From Amblyornis subalaris (taxonomy: Eukaryota; Chordata; Aves; Passeriformes; Ptilonorhynchidae): a DNA stretch of 64,000 bases. The stretch covers positions 949,842-1,013,841 of the forward strand of contig JACAXG010000110.1 of NCBI GenBank assembly GCA_018881555.1. The letters are read 5' to 3'. This document shows, piece after piece, positions 43,353-57,292 of the stretch (positions within the stretch are counted from its first letter, which is position 1; every line of letters begins with the position of its first letter). Position numbers and translations under genes: made by a program. The notes under the pieces are model-generated. The model saw only the letters and a list, made by a program, of their open reading frames with translations, was not told the DNA's origin and made no database searches.

Positions 43353-45353
43353 TAGAAGAAAAACCTTATGGCATTACCTGAGAATAACTACACTCCAGTG
43401 GGAAAGACACTGTGTTTGGCTTTCATTTCAATTTGATAAAACCACTTTTACACTCTCCTAAGGACTTGATCTAACCTTTATGTTTATGAAAGGTTTTTGT
43501 TTCTCTGACCAAAAAGATACATAATTTCTTGTTAACTATCACTGAAAATTTATTAAATGTGTAATTGTACTGATTGTTAACAAGTGCATGAGCAGACAAA
43601 ACACTTCTATAATTGTTTTATTTGTATATGTATTGTTTTGAGTATGAAAAAAAACGTTACAACTTGCATTCCAGAGAAAATTAGCAAGGTTTGTCATTGG
43701 TTTCAACGGGAGGAGTATTCAACGCTTCATTTTTAAAGCTCACTCTTGTTTTCATTTTCATGCTTCTGTCAGAAAATCATATAAACACTCATATAAAAAT
43801 GTTTACATTTCTATTACTATTGGGATTTTAATACATTATATTTCTGGGAACCACGAACCACGAACAGAAAAAAAGAGCTACTTTTCTCATTATATTAAAA
43901 TGGTATCATCAGTCAAGACAGCCTGCCAAGCTACACAAACAAAATTCATACCAGAAAAATGCCTGGTACTTTTCCACAATGCTGATTAACTATCACAATC
44001 AGAAGTTCAGTGGAATTTGAGTCATTAAATTAGAATAATTTTGTTCAAAATCATAACATGGTCTTGCTGTATAAAAGTCTGGATATGATAATAGAGTGTA
44101 AAATGACTTTAGGTAACCAGTGTGTGATACCTGTGGGAGTGGAGCTTATTTAGGGTCTACAGCCACAGTGTAGGTTATGGGCATTTTCATGAGAGGCAGG
44201 AAACAATGAGGCACAGGTGAAACCTCCTCTGGGAAAATACACACATATAACTCTAGCCATCCATTACAAAAAAAAAGACAACTTCAAACTGAAACATGAA
44301 AGGAAAATGTGATCAAGATTAATTAATTTCTGATGAATAGTAGCAGGAAAGGAAGAAGGGCTGTTTCAGATAACAAAAGCAAATAGGTTTAAACTGGCAT
44401 GAAATTAGAACATTAGAACACTTCTCGCAATTTGAACGTTGAAGTTTGGTAATATTTTTCTGAGAAGCAGTAGGACAAACCCACAAATTAACTAATTTTA
44501 ATACATATTCTGACCGATTTATGAAACCAACTATACAATATGGCTGCATTGGAAAGCAAAGACACAGGCATGAAACTTGGGAAATTCTAATTTGTGTGTA
44601 TTCCAAAGGGTATGTTGAGACAGAAAGTGGGGTGAGATGGGAGTCTAGGACAGCAATAATCTGAAAAAGTATAGAGACTCCAGTGCACTCTGATTTGCAT
44701 GTGATGCAGTTCCATTCAAATGTACCTTTCCATTCAGCTGCACTGGCTCACGTTCTTCAAATTTAATACATGAATCAGTATGAGGTATAGGACAAGCTTG
44801 GCTTACACTGTAACAGGTATCGCTATATTTAACAAAACATTTAACAGGTTTAATAAATAGAAAACCAACTTTCAGGTCTGCTTTTCAAGGCATTTTGCTA
44901 AGAAATGTGATTATGTCAGCACGTCAGAAAAAAAAGTAACAGCTTATTCTGGCTTCTGATGTTGTAAACCCATCACCTCTACTACTCAGCTGCTTGCCTG
45001 TTCAACAAACAATGGAAATGGAAATTACTTATTGCTTTAAAATAATTACCTTATGCCAAACGGCTATTTACTTTTTTGTTGTTGTTTCACTGGGTTTTTT
45101 TAACCACTTTACTATTCTGTTTTGTATTTTCCTGTTTTCTACTATGATAAATAAAAATATAATCATTTGAAAAAGGATTGATGACACAAATGGAAGGAAA
45201 AAAGAAAAACTGTTTCAATCCTAAACCTCTGAGGTTTTGAATTTCTTATTAATCCTTTACTCAGCAAGCAGCAACAGAAAATGTACTAACATTCAGTGTC
45301 AGAGGTCCTGCCTCCACTATTATCAAGGAGTTAATACAGCAAAATTTCCTTAC

Positions 45354-45558
45354 CTCTGACCAGTCCAGAGCAACCCACTGTGGGGGACAGGACTGATTGT
45401 TGCAGGGCTCTTTTTCAACAGGCCGGTGTGTTAAACAGTTGGTAGTGTCCAGCGTCTCCTCCTCAGAAGGTCCAATCTTTCTGATGCAGAGAACTGTCCG
45501 TGAACGCATTCCTCCATCACAGGTCTTACTGCATTCTGACCAATCTCCTATAAACCAT
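45354..45558 (-). CDS. ADAMTS6: ADAMTS6 coding exon: TSR3 and start of TSR4
   Basis: One base completes Glu144, then residues 145-212 follow. TSR3 begins [20 protein letters not shown]; the two Trp (145 and 150) and CSKTC (153-157) are the TSR head, and CxxTC fits a POFUT2 O-fucosylation site at Thr156. The middle, [12 protein letters not shown], and the end, [14 protein letters not shown], are close to human ADAMTS6. The last residues, WVALDWSE, open TSR4, so the exon boundary falls inside that repeat. The acceptor is CTACCCAG and the donor is CAGAG|GTAAGG. Length is 205 bases. Confidence 0.96.
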
Positions 45559-46382
45559 CTGGGTAGAAAATGTTAGGAGACTCAGCTAATGCATTTCAGA
45601 AACAGAGCTGATAATTGCACAAGCTGAGAATGCAAAAGGTTTAAATTTTTAAGTAAAAAACTAAACCTAAGTAATTTTTAACAATACATGCATTCACAGT
45701 GAAATAAAATAGAAACTTACCAGTCTTTTAACAGAAAATTTTAATTTATGCCTCACTGCAATCATATCTACCAATAATAACACTACTTTGTATTTTTCTA
45801 GAGCAGCAATTTCCATCCTAGCCTATAGTATCTAGAAAGGAGTCTTTAAGCCTGACAAAACTGAAGCTATTTATGTAGGTTTGTACTGGGTTTGCCTGAA
45901 ATCATTTCTCTGAAAGCTCTTTGCAACAGCAAATGTTTGGGAACCATTGCTGTAAGTTACATTGCAAGTCAAAAGCCACGATGTTTTTCTCTTTAGTATC
46001 ATTACAATAAAATAGTTTGATCTCAAAGCTGGGCTTTCTGAGAGTTAACTCTCATCTGATTACAAAACATTTCTAAACTTTTTAATAAAGGGCTATACTG
46101 AAATGCAAAATATTCTCATTTATTAAAGTGAAGCAAACACTAGTAAGACATGAATTCATCACATAAAAAAATAACCTCAACAAATACTTTAAAAAATTTA
46201 AAGAACTGTGCTAGAAGCAACTCCTGAATGTTTCTGCATACGTACTGAAAGCCAAGAACTGTAAATAACATTAGATTACCTTGTGTTGCTGCAGAGATTT
46301 AAGTAGCTATTAATCTGACTGTAATGTTAAATATTTATAATTATGAATGATTAAGGCAGCCCATTTAACCAGAAATATCTCC

Positions 46383-46700
46383 TCATACTGACGAGCACAT
46401 TTGGTCTTCAGTATTTCCTATGTTGATTAGATACTCGTCCGAGCCAATCTTGGAAAGGATGAAGGTGAAGTCTAGTATGTTATCACATGTTGACAGCATG
46501 CCAAAAATGCCAGGCATGTCAGTCACTGTGGATGTTCCTGGAGGTATGCTTGGAGCTGCCTCATAAGATCTGTCATTTTCTAAAGCTGCTGTCAAAAAAA
46601 GAAGTGCTGCTATCCTCTTTTGTGTTACATAATGTGTAATATATCCTAATACAAAACTAGATCGATGCAGAGATGGAACAATTATGCCATATCCTGTCAT
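46383..46700 (-). other. Unassigned 105-codon open frame in ADAMTS6 intron
   Basis: A minus-strand open frame, same strand as ADAMTS6, inside the 3.4 kb intron between the exons at 45558 and 48943. Its translation has a balanced composition (for example SIPPGTSTVTDMPGIFGML and LSKIGSDEYLINIGNTEDQ) unlike the low-complexity frames elsewhere, and the DNA here is less AT-rich than its flanks. The open frame extends seven codons above the Met to a TAG. I cannot name a family. It may be a retrocopy fragment, a decayed repeat or chance. Confidence 0.25.
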
Positions 46701-48942
46701 TACTTTCCCAGCAAAAGAAAACTAATTCATGATTCTTCATCAAACAGTCTTATGCTTTTACCACAATAGGGAGAATTTGAAGCTCTTCAGAGCTTTCAAG
46801 AGGTTGCAGTGTTAATTTTTAATTGGTACTATGATTTGCTCAAGTGACTTTGCTCTCAGGTACCTTTAATATTTATACTGTATGACAAGACAGCACTATT
46901 CATAATTCATAGAACTATAAGAGTATTTTCTCAAAATCTGAAGTCTAAGAGTTACTTATTGTAATAACAAAGTATTGCAAACAATGCTAATTAAAAAGGG
47001 AAATATTTGGCCAGTCTATATAAAGAATCTTACTTCATGATAAAACTCTCTGTCGAAAGGGTCAAACTCCTTTGGATAACCATCTGTTATTTGAACGGCC
47101 TTCTACTACACTACTTACAGGATCAGGAATCAAGAACATTTCCTTAGTTTGGCACTTTGTATTCACTTTATGGGGAACATCAGAATGGAGGCAGATGTGG
47201 GCTGAACTGCTCTGACATGTTGAGGTAGATGCTAATTAACACACTCCACCTGCTTGCAGAATATTGATAACTTGACTTTCACCATGTTCATCAACATCCC
47301 TCTTGTACTGGACAGGGAATCCAAAAGTATCCCAGTTTGTGGGCTGTGTTTTGGTTTTGTTGTTTTGGTTTTTTTAAGCAGTGTCAGTGAAAAAAAAAAT
47401 ATAAGAAAAAAAGAAAATGTAACTAGTTGGAATAACTTTGTTAACACTACTTTTTAAAATGCTAATTTGTTAATAATCAAGCCATGCAAAGGAAGGGATC
47501 GGGATGTGTTTGGTAAAAAGGAACTGATCAAACATGACTGCTTCTCAAGTCCTGCTCTCAGGTGGTGCACTTAGAGCCATGCTAAACAGCGTTATCCAAA
47601 AGGAGTACAAATGCATATCCTTTCAGGATAAACATATATTTACAGATAAGACTGTGGCGAAAATGATTTTGACCCAATTTAGACCTGTTTGTGAGATGAG
47701 TTGTTCACATTCAAATACACTCAAGGCAACAGCAATGCAACAGTTTCACTTGGCTTTACATCAAATGAGAATGTTACATGACCTAGAGGGAGGATATGTG
47801 CAAGACATTGCTCTGCCACCCTGCAACTAGGCACCACACCAGGGAAGCAGCTGATGCTCTAGGAAGAAACTGACTTCATGAAGACCTGTTGGGATTTCAA
47901 TGTGCAATAATCTTGTCTCATTCCTCCCAGTGTCCTTCATACTACAATTCAACAGTTTCCAAGAAACATTTACAAGTGACCATACTATTGTGCACTATCT
48001 GCATTTAATCAGTATTAATAATTTTCATGCCCAGTTGGAATACAGCTACAGATTACCACCACAGTCAAACTAACTAGAGCCTGGGGATCAATAAACCGTT
48101 GTGGCTGTTCCACCTTTTCCACAATTTTCGCTTGTCTCTAAACATAAGAGAAGTGGTTGTGCATATGCTTATATTATTTTCTAGTGCAAAATATCACAAC
48201 TGTTCCTAAACAGGTTTTGTAGCATGATTAAGCTATGCCATATGCCCTTACCAAGCTTCATTTTTGATCAAATGACCTTCTGGGTTTTTAATTATCAATA
48301 TATAGCATATGGCTACCTTTAAAAACAAATCTAAATAGAAGTAATCAAGTACACACCTAATCCTAAAGGCACACAGCATTACTGTACAACACTGAGTATG
48401 CTGGAGAAAAAGTTTAACAAAACTATTATCAGGAAATGGTTTGGTCTGCTAAGCAGTTTCTATATTTGCCACTTCTCATGTGAACACTTCCCAACAAATT
48501 TTAATATAACATACTTTAATATATGGCAAACATTTCAGATGTAGTAATAACTAGGGTAAAGTTTAGTCTCACCTCAACATTCTTTTATCATTGTTGCTTT
48601 AAGAATGGTCCCCAGTTCTACTCACTGCATATGACACTCAGACCCCAAGAAACTGTTTTGCTAGTATCTTTTTACTTGCAGTGTCTGAGCTGTTTGGTGT
48701 GGTGTAGTTCAAATATCACCATTGCTCCTCAGTCAAATCAGACCTCCTCAATGCATTTTTCACAGCTGATTTTAGAAGAACAAGAAACTAAAAACCAAAC
48801 CCAAATATCCTTTTTGTTAAATCAGGATATGAATTCTATATGAGAATTTTATGCACATTTGGTCAAGAGGATTTATTATAGATTATGAAGACCTTTCTAT
48901 CTATGCAAAGCAGATGTCCATCTTAAGTGATTAATGACTTAC

Positions 48943-49072
48943 TCAGGCGGGCAAGGCTCAGTGTTGCAGGCTCTTTGGTTTTCTGGAGGCTTACTGTCAG
49001 GGTCACAGTAATTGTTTTGTACAATGGAGCTGTCATCCAGCCTTTTACACACCACCTCTTGTTTCTGGACAC
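48943..49072 (-). CDS. ADAMTS6: ADAMTS6 coding exon: rest of TSR2
   Basis: Completes the split Gly (residue 101), encodes residues 102-143, then gives two bases of a split Glu codon. Readable segments are [33 protein letters not shown] and PCPPE, which supply the remaining cysteines of TSR2. The acceptor is CCCAAG before GTGTCC and the donor is CCTGA|GTAAGT. The 130-base length agrees with the phases of both neighbours. The flanking introns are 9.9 kb upstream and 3.4 kb downstream. Confidence 0.95.
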
Positions 49073-50116
49073 CTTGGGATGAAATGAAAGACCATTAATT
49101 AATCATTCTTGCTCTTCTACTTTTTGAGTATAAGTGTATTTCACCTATTGATTATTAGTTCTACCATTCCACTTTGTTTGGCTGAAGGCTGCAGCAGTGT
49201 GAATTTAAATTGAGCGAATGCCCCCTAGCCACAATAAATTTTTTATTTTCCTTCAATTTTAGGCTACCCCACTGAGAGAGGAATTTAAAATTCTGTTGTT
49301 CTCTGAAACAAAGGGAATATATTTATAGATTTACTAGCAGATTGTTTTTATTTATACATTGCACAAAATTCCTTCTCTGTCTGCCATCCTCTCCTAGTAA
49401 AGACACTTAAATTTCCAAAGAAAACATCATCAAATAGAATGTGGTCACACTTCAATGGAGCATTATTGTTTATATGCTCTGGTTTAAAACAAACCAGCAA
49501 TACTGGGAAACAGGGTTGCATTTTTATACATTATCCTACAAATTTTCTTCATTAAAATAATAGAACTATAATTAATTCTGAAAGATGCAGTTTGTCTCTG
49601 TGAATACTCATTTTGTCTGGCACTTTCAGCTCCTCTTTCATTGTTAACCATTAACAGGGCAATTTAGAGTTGATCATTATTCCAAAATATGACGTATCAC
49701 TGCCAAGGCAACATTATATGGTAGTGTATTAAGCAGATTTTCTTGGTTTGGTTTTTTTAAAAAATAAAACAGTAAAGAACCATTGATATGACAACAGTGT
49801 ATTGTTGTAAAGAGTAATACACACTGCCTCCTTTATCTTTAAAACCTGCTGTATGATGTTTGTTAGCATAAAAAGACAGTGGATTTGCAATTCACATGCA
49901 GTTTTTATTGAACATGAGTAGTTATAAAACTGAAATAATGGGATTATTGGCATTATAAAGGCTACAAAAAGCCCTGTACTCTTCTTCGAAAGAGAAGCAA
50001 TTACCTAACTTATTGGAAAATGTGAAATGTATACAATTAAATGGGGATTAAAACCTCTTGGCTTCAAAGATCTGCCAACTTTATTTTACAGCCATCTCTT
50101 CATTTTAAGATGTGCA

Positions 50117-50575
50117 TAGAATCATAGAATGGTTTGGGTTGGAAGGGTTCCAACTCCCCTGTCGTGGGTGGGATCCTTCCACCAGACCAGGTTGCTCAGA
50201 GCTCCATCCAACCTGGCCTTGGACACTTCAGGGATAGGGCATCCACAACTTCACTGGGCAACCTGTTCCAGAGTTTCATCACCCTCACAGTAAAGGATTC
50301 TTTCCTAATATCTAATCTAAACTTGCTTTCTTTTAGTTTGAAGCCATTTCCCCTTGTTCTGTCACTACATGCTCTTTAAAAAAGTCACTTTCCATCTTCT
50401 TTGTAGGGTCCCTTTGGATATGGGACACCTGTAATCAGGTTATTCCTAAACTGTCTCTTTTCCAGGCTGAACAAACCCAATTCTCTCAGTCCTCCCTTGT
50501 AGAAGGAAATAATATCTTCCTTTGCTTCTTGACAAATAAGTGAAAGATCTAAATATTTGAGAAGCTGTGACAAGA
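50117..50575 (-). mobile_element. CR1 LINE 3' end, in ADAMTS6 intron
   Basis: Antisense CR1 3' end inside the 9.9 kb ADAMTS6 intron and in the same transcriptional direction as the gene. It starts at the tail ATAGAATCATAGAATGGTTT and runs through GGTTGGAAGGGTTCC, CACCAGACCAGGTTGCTCAG, CACTGGGCAACCTGTTCCAG and CCAGGCTGAACAAACCC to about CTCCCTTGTAGAAGG. It is 5' truncated, carries no coding frame and shows many point changes, consistent with an old insertion. Confidence 0.93.
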
Positions 50576-53389
50576 TTCACTTTGAATTCTATAATTGATG
50601 CAAAAACTGCCAACAGATGAGAATAATTAGAAGCAGATCTGACAACCTGAGGAAGAATATTTCTAGCAATTTTCTACTCACATTTCACCATGATGAGAAA
50701 TAGTATTTAACAGCTCGAGATAACCAGCACTGCTAGTAACATGGCACTGCTAGCTGATATGCAACTAATGTTCAGCTCTGACTAATCATTCATCCTTTCT
50801 ATCACAAGCTGCCTTATTTCTCTTGGTAAAATAGGATGAATGTGGCCTTCAGAATGATATTTCCCTCAAATATATTTGCTTAAAAATAATAATTTATACA
50901 CACTTTAGAAATAAGCATTTTAATTATGCATACCATCCTCACAAATGTACTAATTGGATCGATTTTTACTGAATTTCCTAACTGCATTAGACACATTTCC
51001 TTCTAGACTTTGGCTAAAAATTTGCAGCCTTAACAAACTCATTTCTGAGGAATTTTGTAGTAAGAAAATATTCTGAAGTTCTATGAACACAAAGTATCAC
51101 TGTGCTCAGTTTTAAAAAACTTTGTCAGGTGTGTTATTTATTAAATGTTGTTCAGGTAGTATATAACCTGTAAGATAGTATTCATAAGACAGTATTCACC
51201 CTGTATTCATTGATGCCAGGAGATACATTAATCCATTTTTAAAAAGTTCTGCAGCATCTTGTCACACAGTATATAAACTTTACATAATTGCTATCTAAGT
51301 ACGATGTTATTTAACATAAAATTGCAGAGAAAAAATCAGATACCGCATTTTAAGACAAGAAAAAGAAACTGAAAAACTAGAAGTGCTGCTTTTATCCAGA
51401 CAACAGCTAAAACTTGGTTGTGCCCTGTATTGAAAAATTCTTCTTAAATTATCAATTCTTCCCTGAGTATATGGTCTCCCTTAAAATAATCTAAAAAGCA
51501 CAGATAAACAAATTCATTTAAACTCTAGGGGGAATAATTACAAGCAGTTAGAAACATTCTGCTTTCAAATCTACAGATTTTTAGTTTACAATAAAAGACA
51601 TAAAATGTACTCATGACTGGTCAATGCAATCCTGAGAAAAAACAAAACTCCAGTGGTTTAGTGACCATAATCTCCAGAGAACTGAGATGTTTTGCAATTT
51701 CAATTCACAAATAGTCTGCATGACTTTCAGCAGCCAAATTTTAAATTACATGGAGCACATTTTATTCTTGAATTAAAATTGCAGGCATGTAAATGCTGTA
51801 TCTATTTTTAAAAGCAATCCCAAAAATTGTGGCTTGTGATTTCAACAGTTAATTATAAAGATGCCAGTACCAATACATAGTGAATCTTGCATCACTAAAA
51901 CTAGTGCATGCTGGTTAACCCAGACATACTTTCTGAGCTCACTCATCAGATCACAAGATGTTCATCACAGAGCCAAACTTATATTTTCTTTGATGAGGAA
52001 AAATATGCTTTTATTTGCCTAAGGATAGTTTCATAACTCATCTGAGGGCATGAAAGAAAAACATAGTAGGCACCACTCTACACGGGTGATGAGTAGCAAA
52101 GAAAACTGGACAGCAATCAATTTACTTATAATAGTAATAGTATACCAACTATTTCATTTAAAAACCCATGAATATCTAAGACATTTAATTCATCTGGAGA
52201 CAAACTCTAATAGAATGAACGAAATCCTAAACAATGCTTAGGATTACTGACAAATTCCAGATAATAAATGCTGTCATTTGTTGCCATTAGACTTAATTAA
52301 GCATGAAAGAAATTATAAAGGAAAACGGAGTATACACTTACTTGAGTTATTTTTAAATGCATGAAAAATAAAAAAGAAACATCAAGAAGGATTTTTTCCC
52401 TTTGCTAGATTTTTTTAAACAATGCCACCAAAAGTTCGTTGTCTTATTAAGAATACTTGCAGACCTGGGCAGAGTAATACACTCGCCCTTGGAAAGTTAC
52501 AAGATAACATATAAGGAAAGACATGTATGAGAGTAAACAAACTCTAATTCTGTCATCTATAAGTGATACATATTGCCTTTTCACTTTCCAGAACTCATTT
52601 TATTGTTTCATTTCCTATTTCTACATTTTTTTTGTTTTCTCAGTGTTTCTCATTAAATAATAATCAGGTCCTTAAAGAAAATCTTCTGTTGCCATCAATT
52701 TTTTTCTGATTTCCCTGTGTTCTCTCCTTTCCCACTCTTCTCTCTATAGATAACCTTGCACTGTACATTCTGGTATTCTCTGGCATTGTTTTCCTATAGT
52801 CTTGTCCAAGTTTGCTACCAGCTATAAAGAGCTATACGAGACAATAACAAACTTTTCTTCTGAAACCCTTGACTCAGAGTACAGGAGCTATTACTGTACT
52901 GTCAGTAAAAAAGGGAATTAATATGGAGAGTACACGAAGATCAGTTTTACGTGATAGTCCCAGAAAGAAAGAACTACCTCAAATACCATAAATTTTTATT
53001 GTAAAGGAAAATTCTTCAATATAGAAAATATAGGTTCTACTGTACAAAAAGAAGAGCTGCAATTCTGAATTCCCAAGCCTAAAAACAATACTGGTAATAA
53101 AAATCAATGAAAATATATTCTCATCCTACATATGAGCATAATAATCTAGGAAAAGAAAAGAGCTGCCTGTCATCAGACAAGCCTTTTTAACTACCTGGCA
53201 AATCTAAAGAACCTCTTTTTAGAAAACAAATAATTTAAAAATATCAAAGTAAACTTCACACTTTGGAGATTTGATTTCTGCTTGGTTCACTGTACAGTGA
53301 GCATTAAAGTCACTGGCAGAGAAACTATGGAGTATTTTGTACTTTTCTCCTTTAACATGAGTGACACTACAAAATACACAGTTTACAAT

Positions 53390-55490
53390 CTCTCACAGAA
53401 TGGGTCATGTTGGAAGAGACCACAGTGGTCATCTGGTCCAACCTCCCTGCCCCAGCACATGGCACAGGATTGGGTCCAGGCAGTTCTTGAATATCTCCAG
53501 TGAGGGAGACTCCACAAGCTCTCTCGGCAACCTGTTCCCGTGCTTGGTCATGCGCACAATAAAGAAGTTCTTCCTCATGTTCAGGTGGAACTTCTGTGCA
53601 TCAGTTTCTGCCCGTTGTTTCTTGTCCCATTGCTTGGCACCACTGAGAAGAGCCTGGATCCATCCTTTTGGCACCATCCTCCAGGAGCTCCATTTCTCTC
53701 TTGTCCTGAGGAGCCTAGAACTGGACACAGCACTCCAGGTGAGGCCTCACCAGAACTTATTAGAAGAGCAGGATCACCTCCCTCAGCCTGCTGAAAATGC
53801 TCTTCCTAATGCTCCCCTGGATGCCATTGGCCTTCTTGGCCACAAGGACACACTGCTGGGTCATGGACAGCTTGTTGTGCACCAAGACCCCCAGGTCTTT
53901 TTCAACAGAGCTGCTCCCCAGCAAGTCAGCCCCAGCCTGTGCTGGTGCCTGGGGCTGTGCCTTCCCGGATGCAGGACCCTGCATTTGTCTGTTTTGAATT
54001 CCAGATGGTTCTTCTCTGTCCATCTCTTCACCCTGTTGAGATCCCTCTGAAGGGCCACACAGCCCTCCGTGGTCTCAGCCACTGCTCCTAGTTCTGTGTC
54101 CTCAGTGAATGTGCTGAGGAGGCATTTGCCCCTTCTTAAAAGTCACTGGCAACAAGTTAAACCATACTGAGCCCAGCATTGAACCTTGGGTAACACCAGT
54201 GGTGACAGGCCTCCAACTAGACCCTGTGGCACTGATTACAACCCTCTGGGATTTGCCATTCAGCCAGTTCTCAATCCACCTCATTGTCCACTCATCCAGT
54301 CCACACCTCCTGTGTTTGCCTATGAGAATGTTGTGAAAGTGTGTTGAAATCCTTGCTGAAGTCAAGGCAGACAATATCCACCGCTCTCCCCTCATCCATC
54401 CAGGTAGTTGTGTCATTGTAGAAGGCAATCAGGTTGGTCAAATTTGATTTACCTTTAGTGAACCCATGCTGACTATTCCTGATCACCTTCTTGTCTTCCA
54501 CAAGGACAGAGGTGGCCTCCAGAATGAGGTGCTCCATCACCTTCCCAGGGATTGAGATGAGGCTGACTGGCCCATAGGTCCCTGGGTCCTCTTCCTTGCC
54601 CTTTTTGAATATCAGGGTGACATTTGTGTTCTTCCAGTCCTCAGCACCTCTCTTGATCTTCACGACCTTTCAAAGGTGACCATGAGCAGCCACGCTATGG
54701 GTGCACCAGCTCTCTCAGCACTCATGGATGCATCCCATCACGGCCCTTGGACTTGAGGATGTCTGTTCTGTCTAGTTGTTTCAGACCAAATTCTCCTTCA
54801 CTAAAGGAAGGTCTTCCTTCCCACATTCCTTCAGCCTGGTCTCCCAGCTCAGAGATCCCTGAGGGCTGGCCTTGTCAGTGAAGACTGATGCAAAGACATA
54901 CAGTAACTCTGATTCCTCTCTTACCAGGGTCCCACTTGGATTTACTAATAAGTCCACACTGTAATTTTTTTTCTCCTTTTGTTATTGATGTATTTGAAAA
55001 ACCCCTTTTTATTATGCTTGACATCCTGGACCAAATTTAAATCTAGCTGGACACTGGCCTTTCTAGTCTCATTTCTATTTACCCTGACCACCTCTCTATA
55101 TTCACTCCAAGTGGCCTGATCCTGCTTCCATCTCCTGCTTATACTTGAATAATGACAGTAGCTCTCCATTCATCCACAGAGGTCTCTTGCCCTCTTGGCC
55201 CAATTTCTTTCTCATTGTGATGCATGGTTCCCGAGCCTGGAGTAAGTGATCCTCGAATATTGATGGATCCATTCTTCACTGCAGGTCCTGTTCCTATGGG
55301 ATTCTTCCAAAAAGATCCCTAATGAGACTAAAGTTAGCTCTCCTCAAGTCCGTGGTTTTAATCTTGCTTGCTGTTCTGCTACCTCTTAATTCAATACTGA
55401 ACTCTACAATCTCATGGTCAGTACAACCAAGGCTGCCTCTCATACAAGATTTTCTTCTGCTTTTCAGAGGCAATCTAAACATGTAATTGT
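53390..55490 (-). mobile_element. CR1 LINE, about 2.1 kb, endonuclease end to 3' end, in ADAMTS6 intron
   Basis: The longest retroelement here, in the ADAMTS6 intron and on the gene's strand. From its 5' side it shows the end of the endonuclease (GCTDHEIVEFSIELRGSR, about 55430-55375), a linker (FFKYINNKRRKK, about 55000), then reverse transcriptase: NVTLIFKKGKEEDPGTYGPV (about 54630-54570), SQHGFTKGKSNLTNLIAFYN (about 54465-54410), motif A as CLDFSKDFNTL, a motif B region GVTQGSMLG, and near the end SVEKDLGVLVHNKLSMTQQC. It closes with the CR1 3' region at 53390-53500. Motif A has lost the AFD core (DFN), the usual FADD box reads FTED, sequence between motifs B and C is missing, and frames are broken, so it is not functional. 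Confidence 0.94.
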
Positions 55491-57240
55491 TTCTTTCATG
55501 AACTCTAACTTATATTCTAGACAATTCTATGGAGAATACAGGAGGACAGGAGGCATAATATCTGCTGTGAAGAGTATATTGATTTCAGGTGCCTGGATAA
55601 GTTTTCACATACAATGATGAAATTTCTTGAATCCTTCAGAGGTCAGAAATTCCAGAGAGCTATCCATACAATAATGAACTCACAATTAGCAAGTAAGACT
55701 AATCTATGCTTTGAGTTGCTCAATACCATGAGAACCACACAGGGGAGGCAGGAATGGAATCCAGAGCTCTGGCATTGCACTGAGCTGTCGTAAAAAGGCA
55801 ACCTTTCTCCTCCTTCCTACCATTCCACTTACTATGCTCTTCCTATTCTTCAAAACCAAGACAGGCTCTAGAACAGAGGTCCTGTTTGAAAAGTTAAAGC
55901 ATTTTTAATGTTCATATGGGACTCCTCAGCACAGCAGAGATGAACATAATATAGAAGTACAGTGGAAAAGACAGTATGTTATTATTCAGTCAAAGATTGT
56001 AGGTTGCCCCTAACTTGCTCTTAGCTTGTTCTTTAGCTCCTGACTGCTCTAGTCACGCTTCTCCAAGATAAGGCATACTAGCAGCTCTAGGAAAGGCTGA
56101 ACGCAGTGGATTGCTCTCAAACACTATGAAGAAGAAACAGCACAAAAAATTTGACACACTGCAAAATACAGTACTCCAAAACTATTTAAACTTTGCACTG
56201 CCAGAATGTCTTTATGATATGCCACATGACATTCAACACATATCCTCAAGTTCACGCTAGAGGAACATCACTTTGTTTACTACATTAAGTAATAACCATG
56301 TTTTAAGAGTCACAGGCTTGGTCAAAAGGTATGCAATGCAGATACAGTTAGCCCAATTCAGAGAGAACTAGACTTAAGCAGTGTCGAGCAGACATGAGGT
56401 AGCCTGTGACACAGCCTCTGAAAATGGTCCCTGGTCAATTGGTCCCTACTTAATAGAACAACCACAACTACAGAAAACAACTTAATATTTCATAGTCATT
56501 CTTATTTCTGACATTTCCTGGCTTCCAAGTACTTGCAAATTTGATGTTCTTCTAAGACAGCTTTTTAAGTCTTACATACAACTAAATAAAATTACATAAC
56601 CTTCAAACACAGACAAGTTCAGAGATGGACAGATTTGTCTACAGATTTGCTATAAACCCCATGCTTTGATATAAAAGTATATCTGATTATGTTATCTGGA
56701 GCTTTTCTGGATCAAAAGGAGTCATGTGATTGAACTTGATCACTCCATGCACCACAGTAAGAGGCTTGCTGCCTTTAACTTGTTCACAGTCTGTCCCTAA
56801 GTCACTATATATTTCTTTAACCTCATAAATAAGAAACAAATTCCATGCCAATATTCTTCACACATGCTTATTATCCTTTCTTACTTTCATTACAAAATTC
56901 TTTAGCTGTTTAATATTTTGTTATCCTTTGAGGTCTAACAAAACCTCTCTTTTAAAGACAGAGTTCAAGCAAACAGAACTTCAATACTGGACTTCATAAT
57001 GAATACTATAGAAATAAACAAAGCCATGCAGTGGTTTCATTTCTAAGTTTCCTCAGTATTTTATATTTATATTAGCTAAATTTTCCAATTAGAGTCTCTG
57101 TCTCTACAACCTTCATCTCCCTTTTCTTTTTTCCTGATTTAGCTCCTCTCTAGAATTGTGTTGTCTTTCGTCATATGGTGAAAGGTGTTTCATAAACTGA
57201 GGGGAATAGCAGGTACTCACATGGAGAAAGCAGATAGATA

Positions 57241-57292
57241 TTTTTTAACATGAACTATGGCTACAATTTTTTAATATCAACTATAGCTACAA
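57241..57292. repeat. 26-bp tandem duplication, imperfect
   Basis: Two units of 26 bases, each starting TTTTTTAA and ending GCTACAA, differing at three positions. It lies in the 9.9 kb ADAMTS6 intron. Confidence 0.9.

Noticed and set aside
53361..54050. 229-codon plus-strand frame.
   Set aside because: It lies antisense over the CR1 at 53390-55490 and is a shadow of that element.
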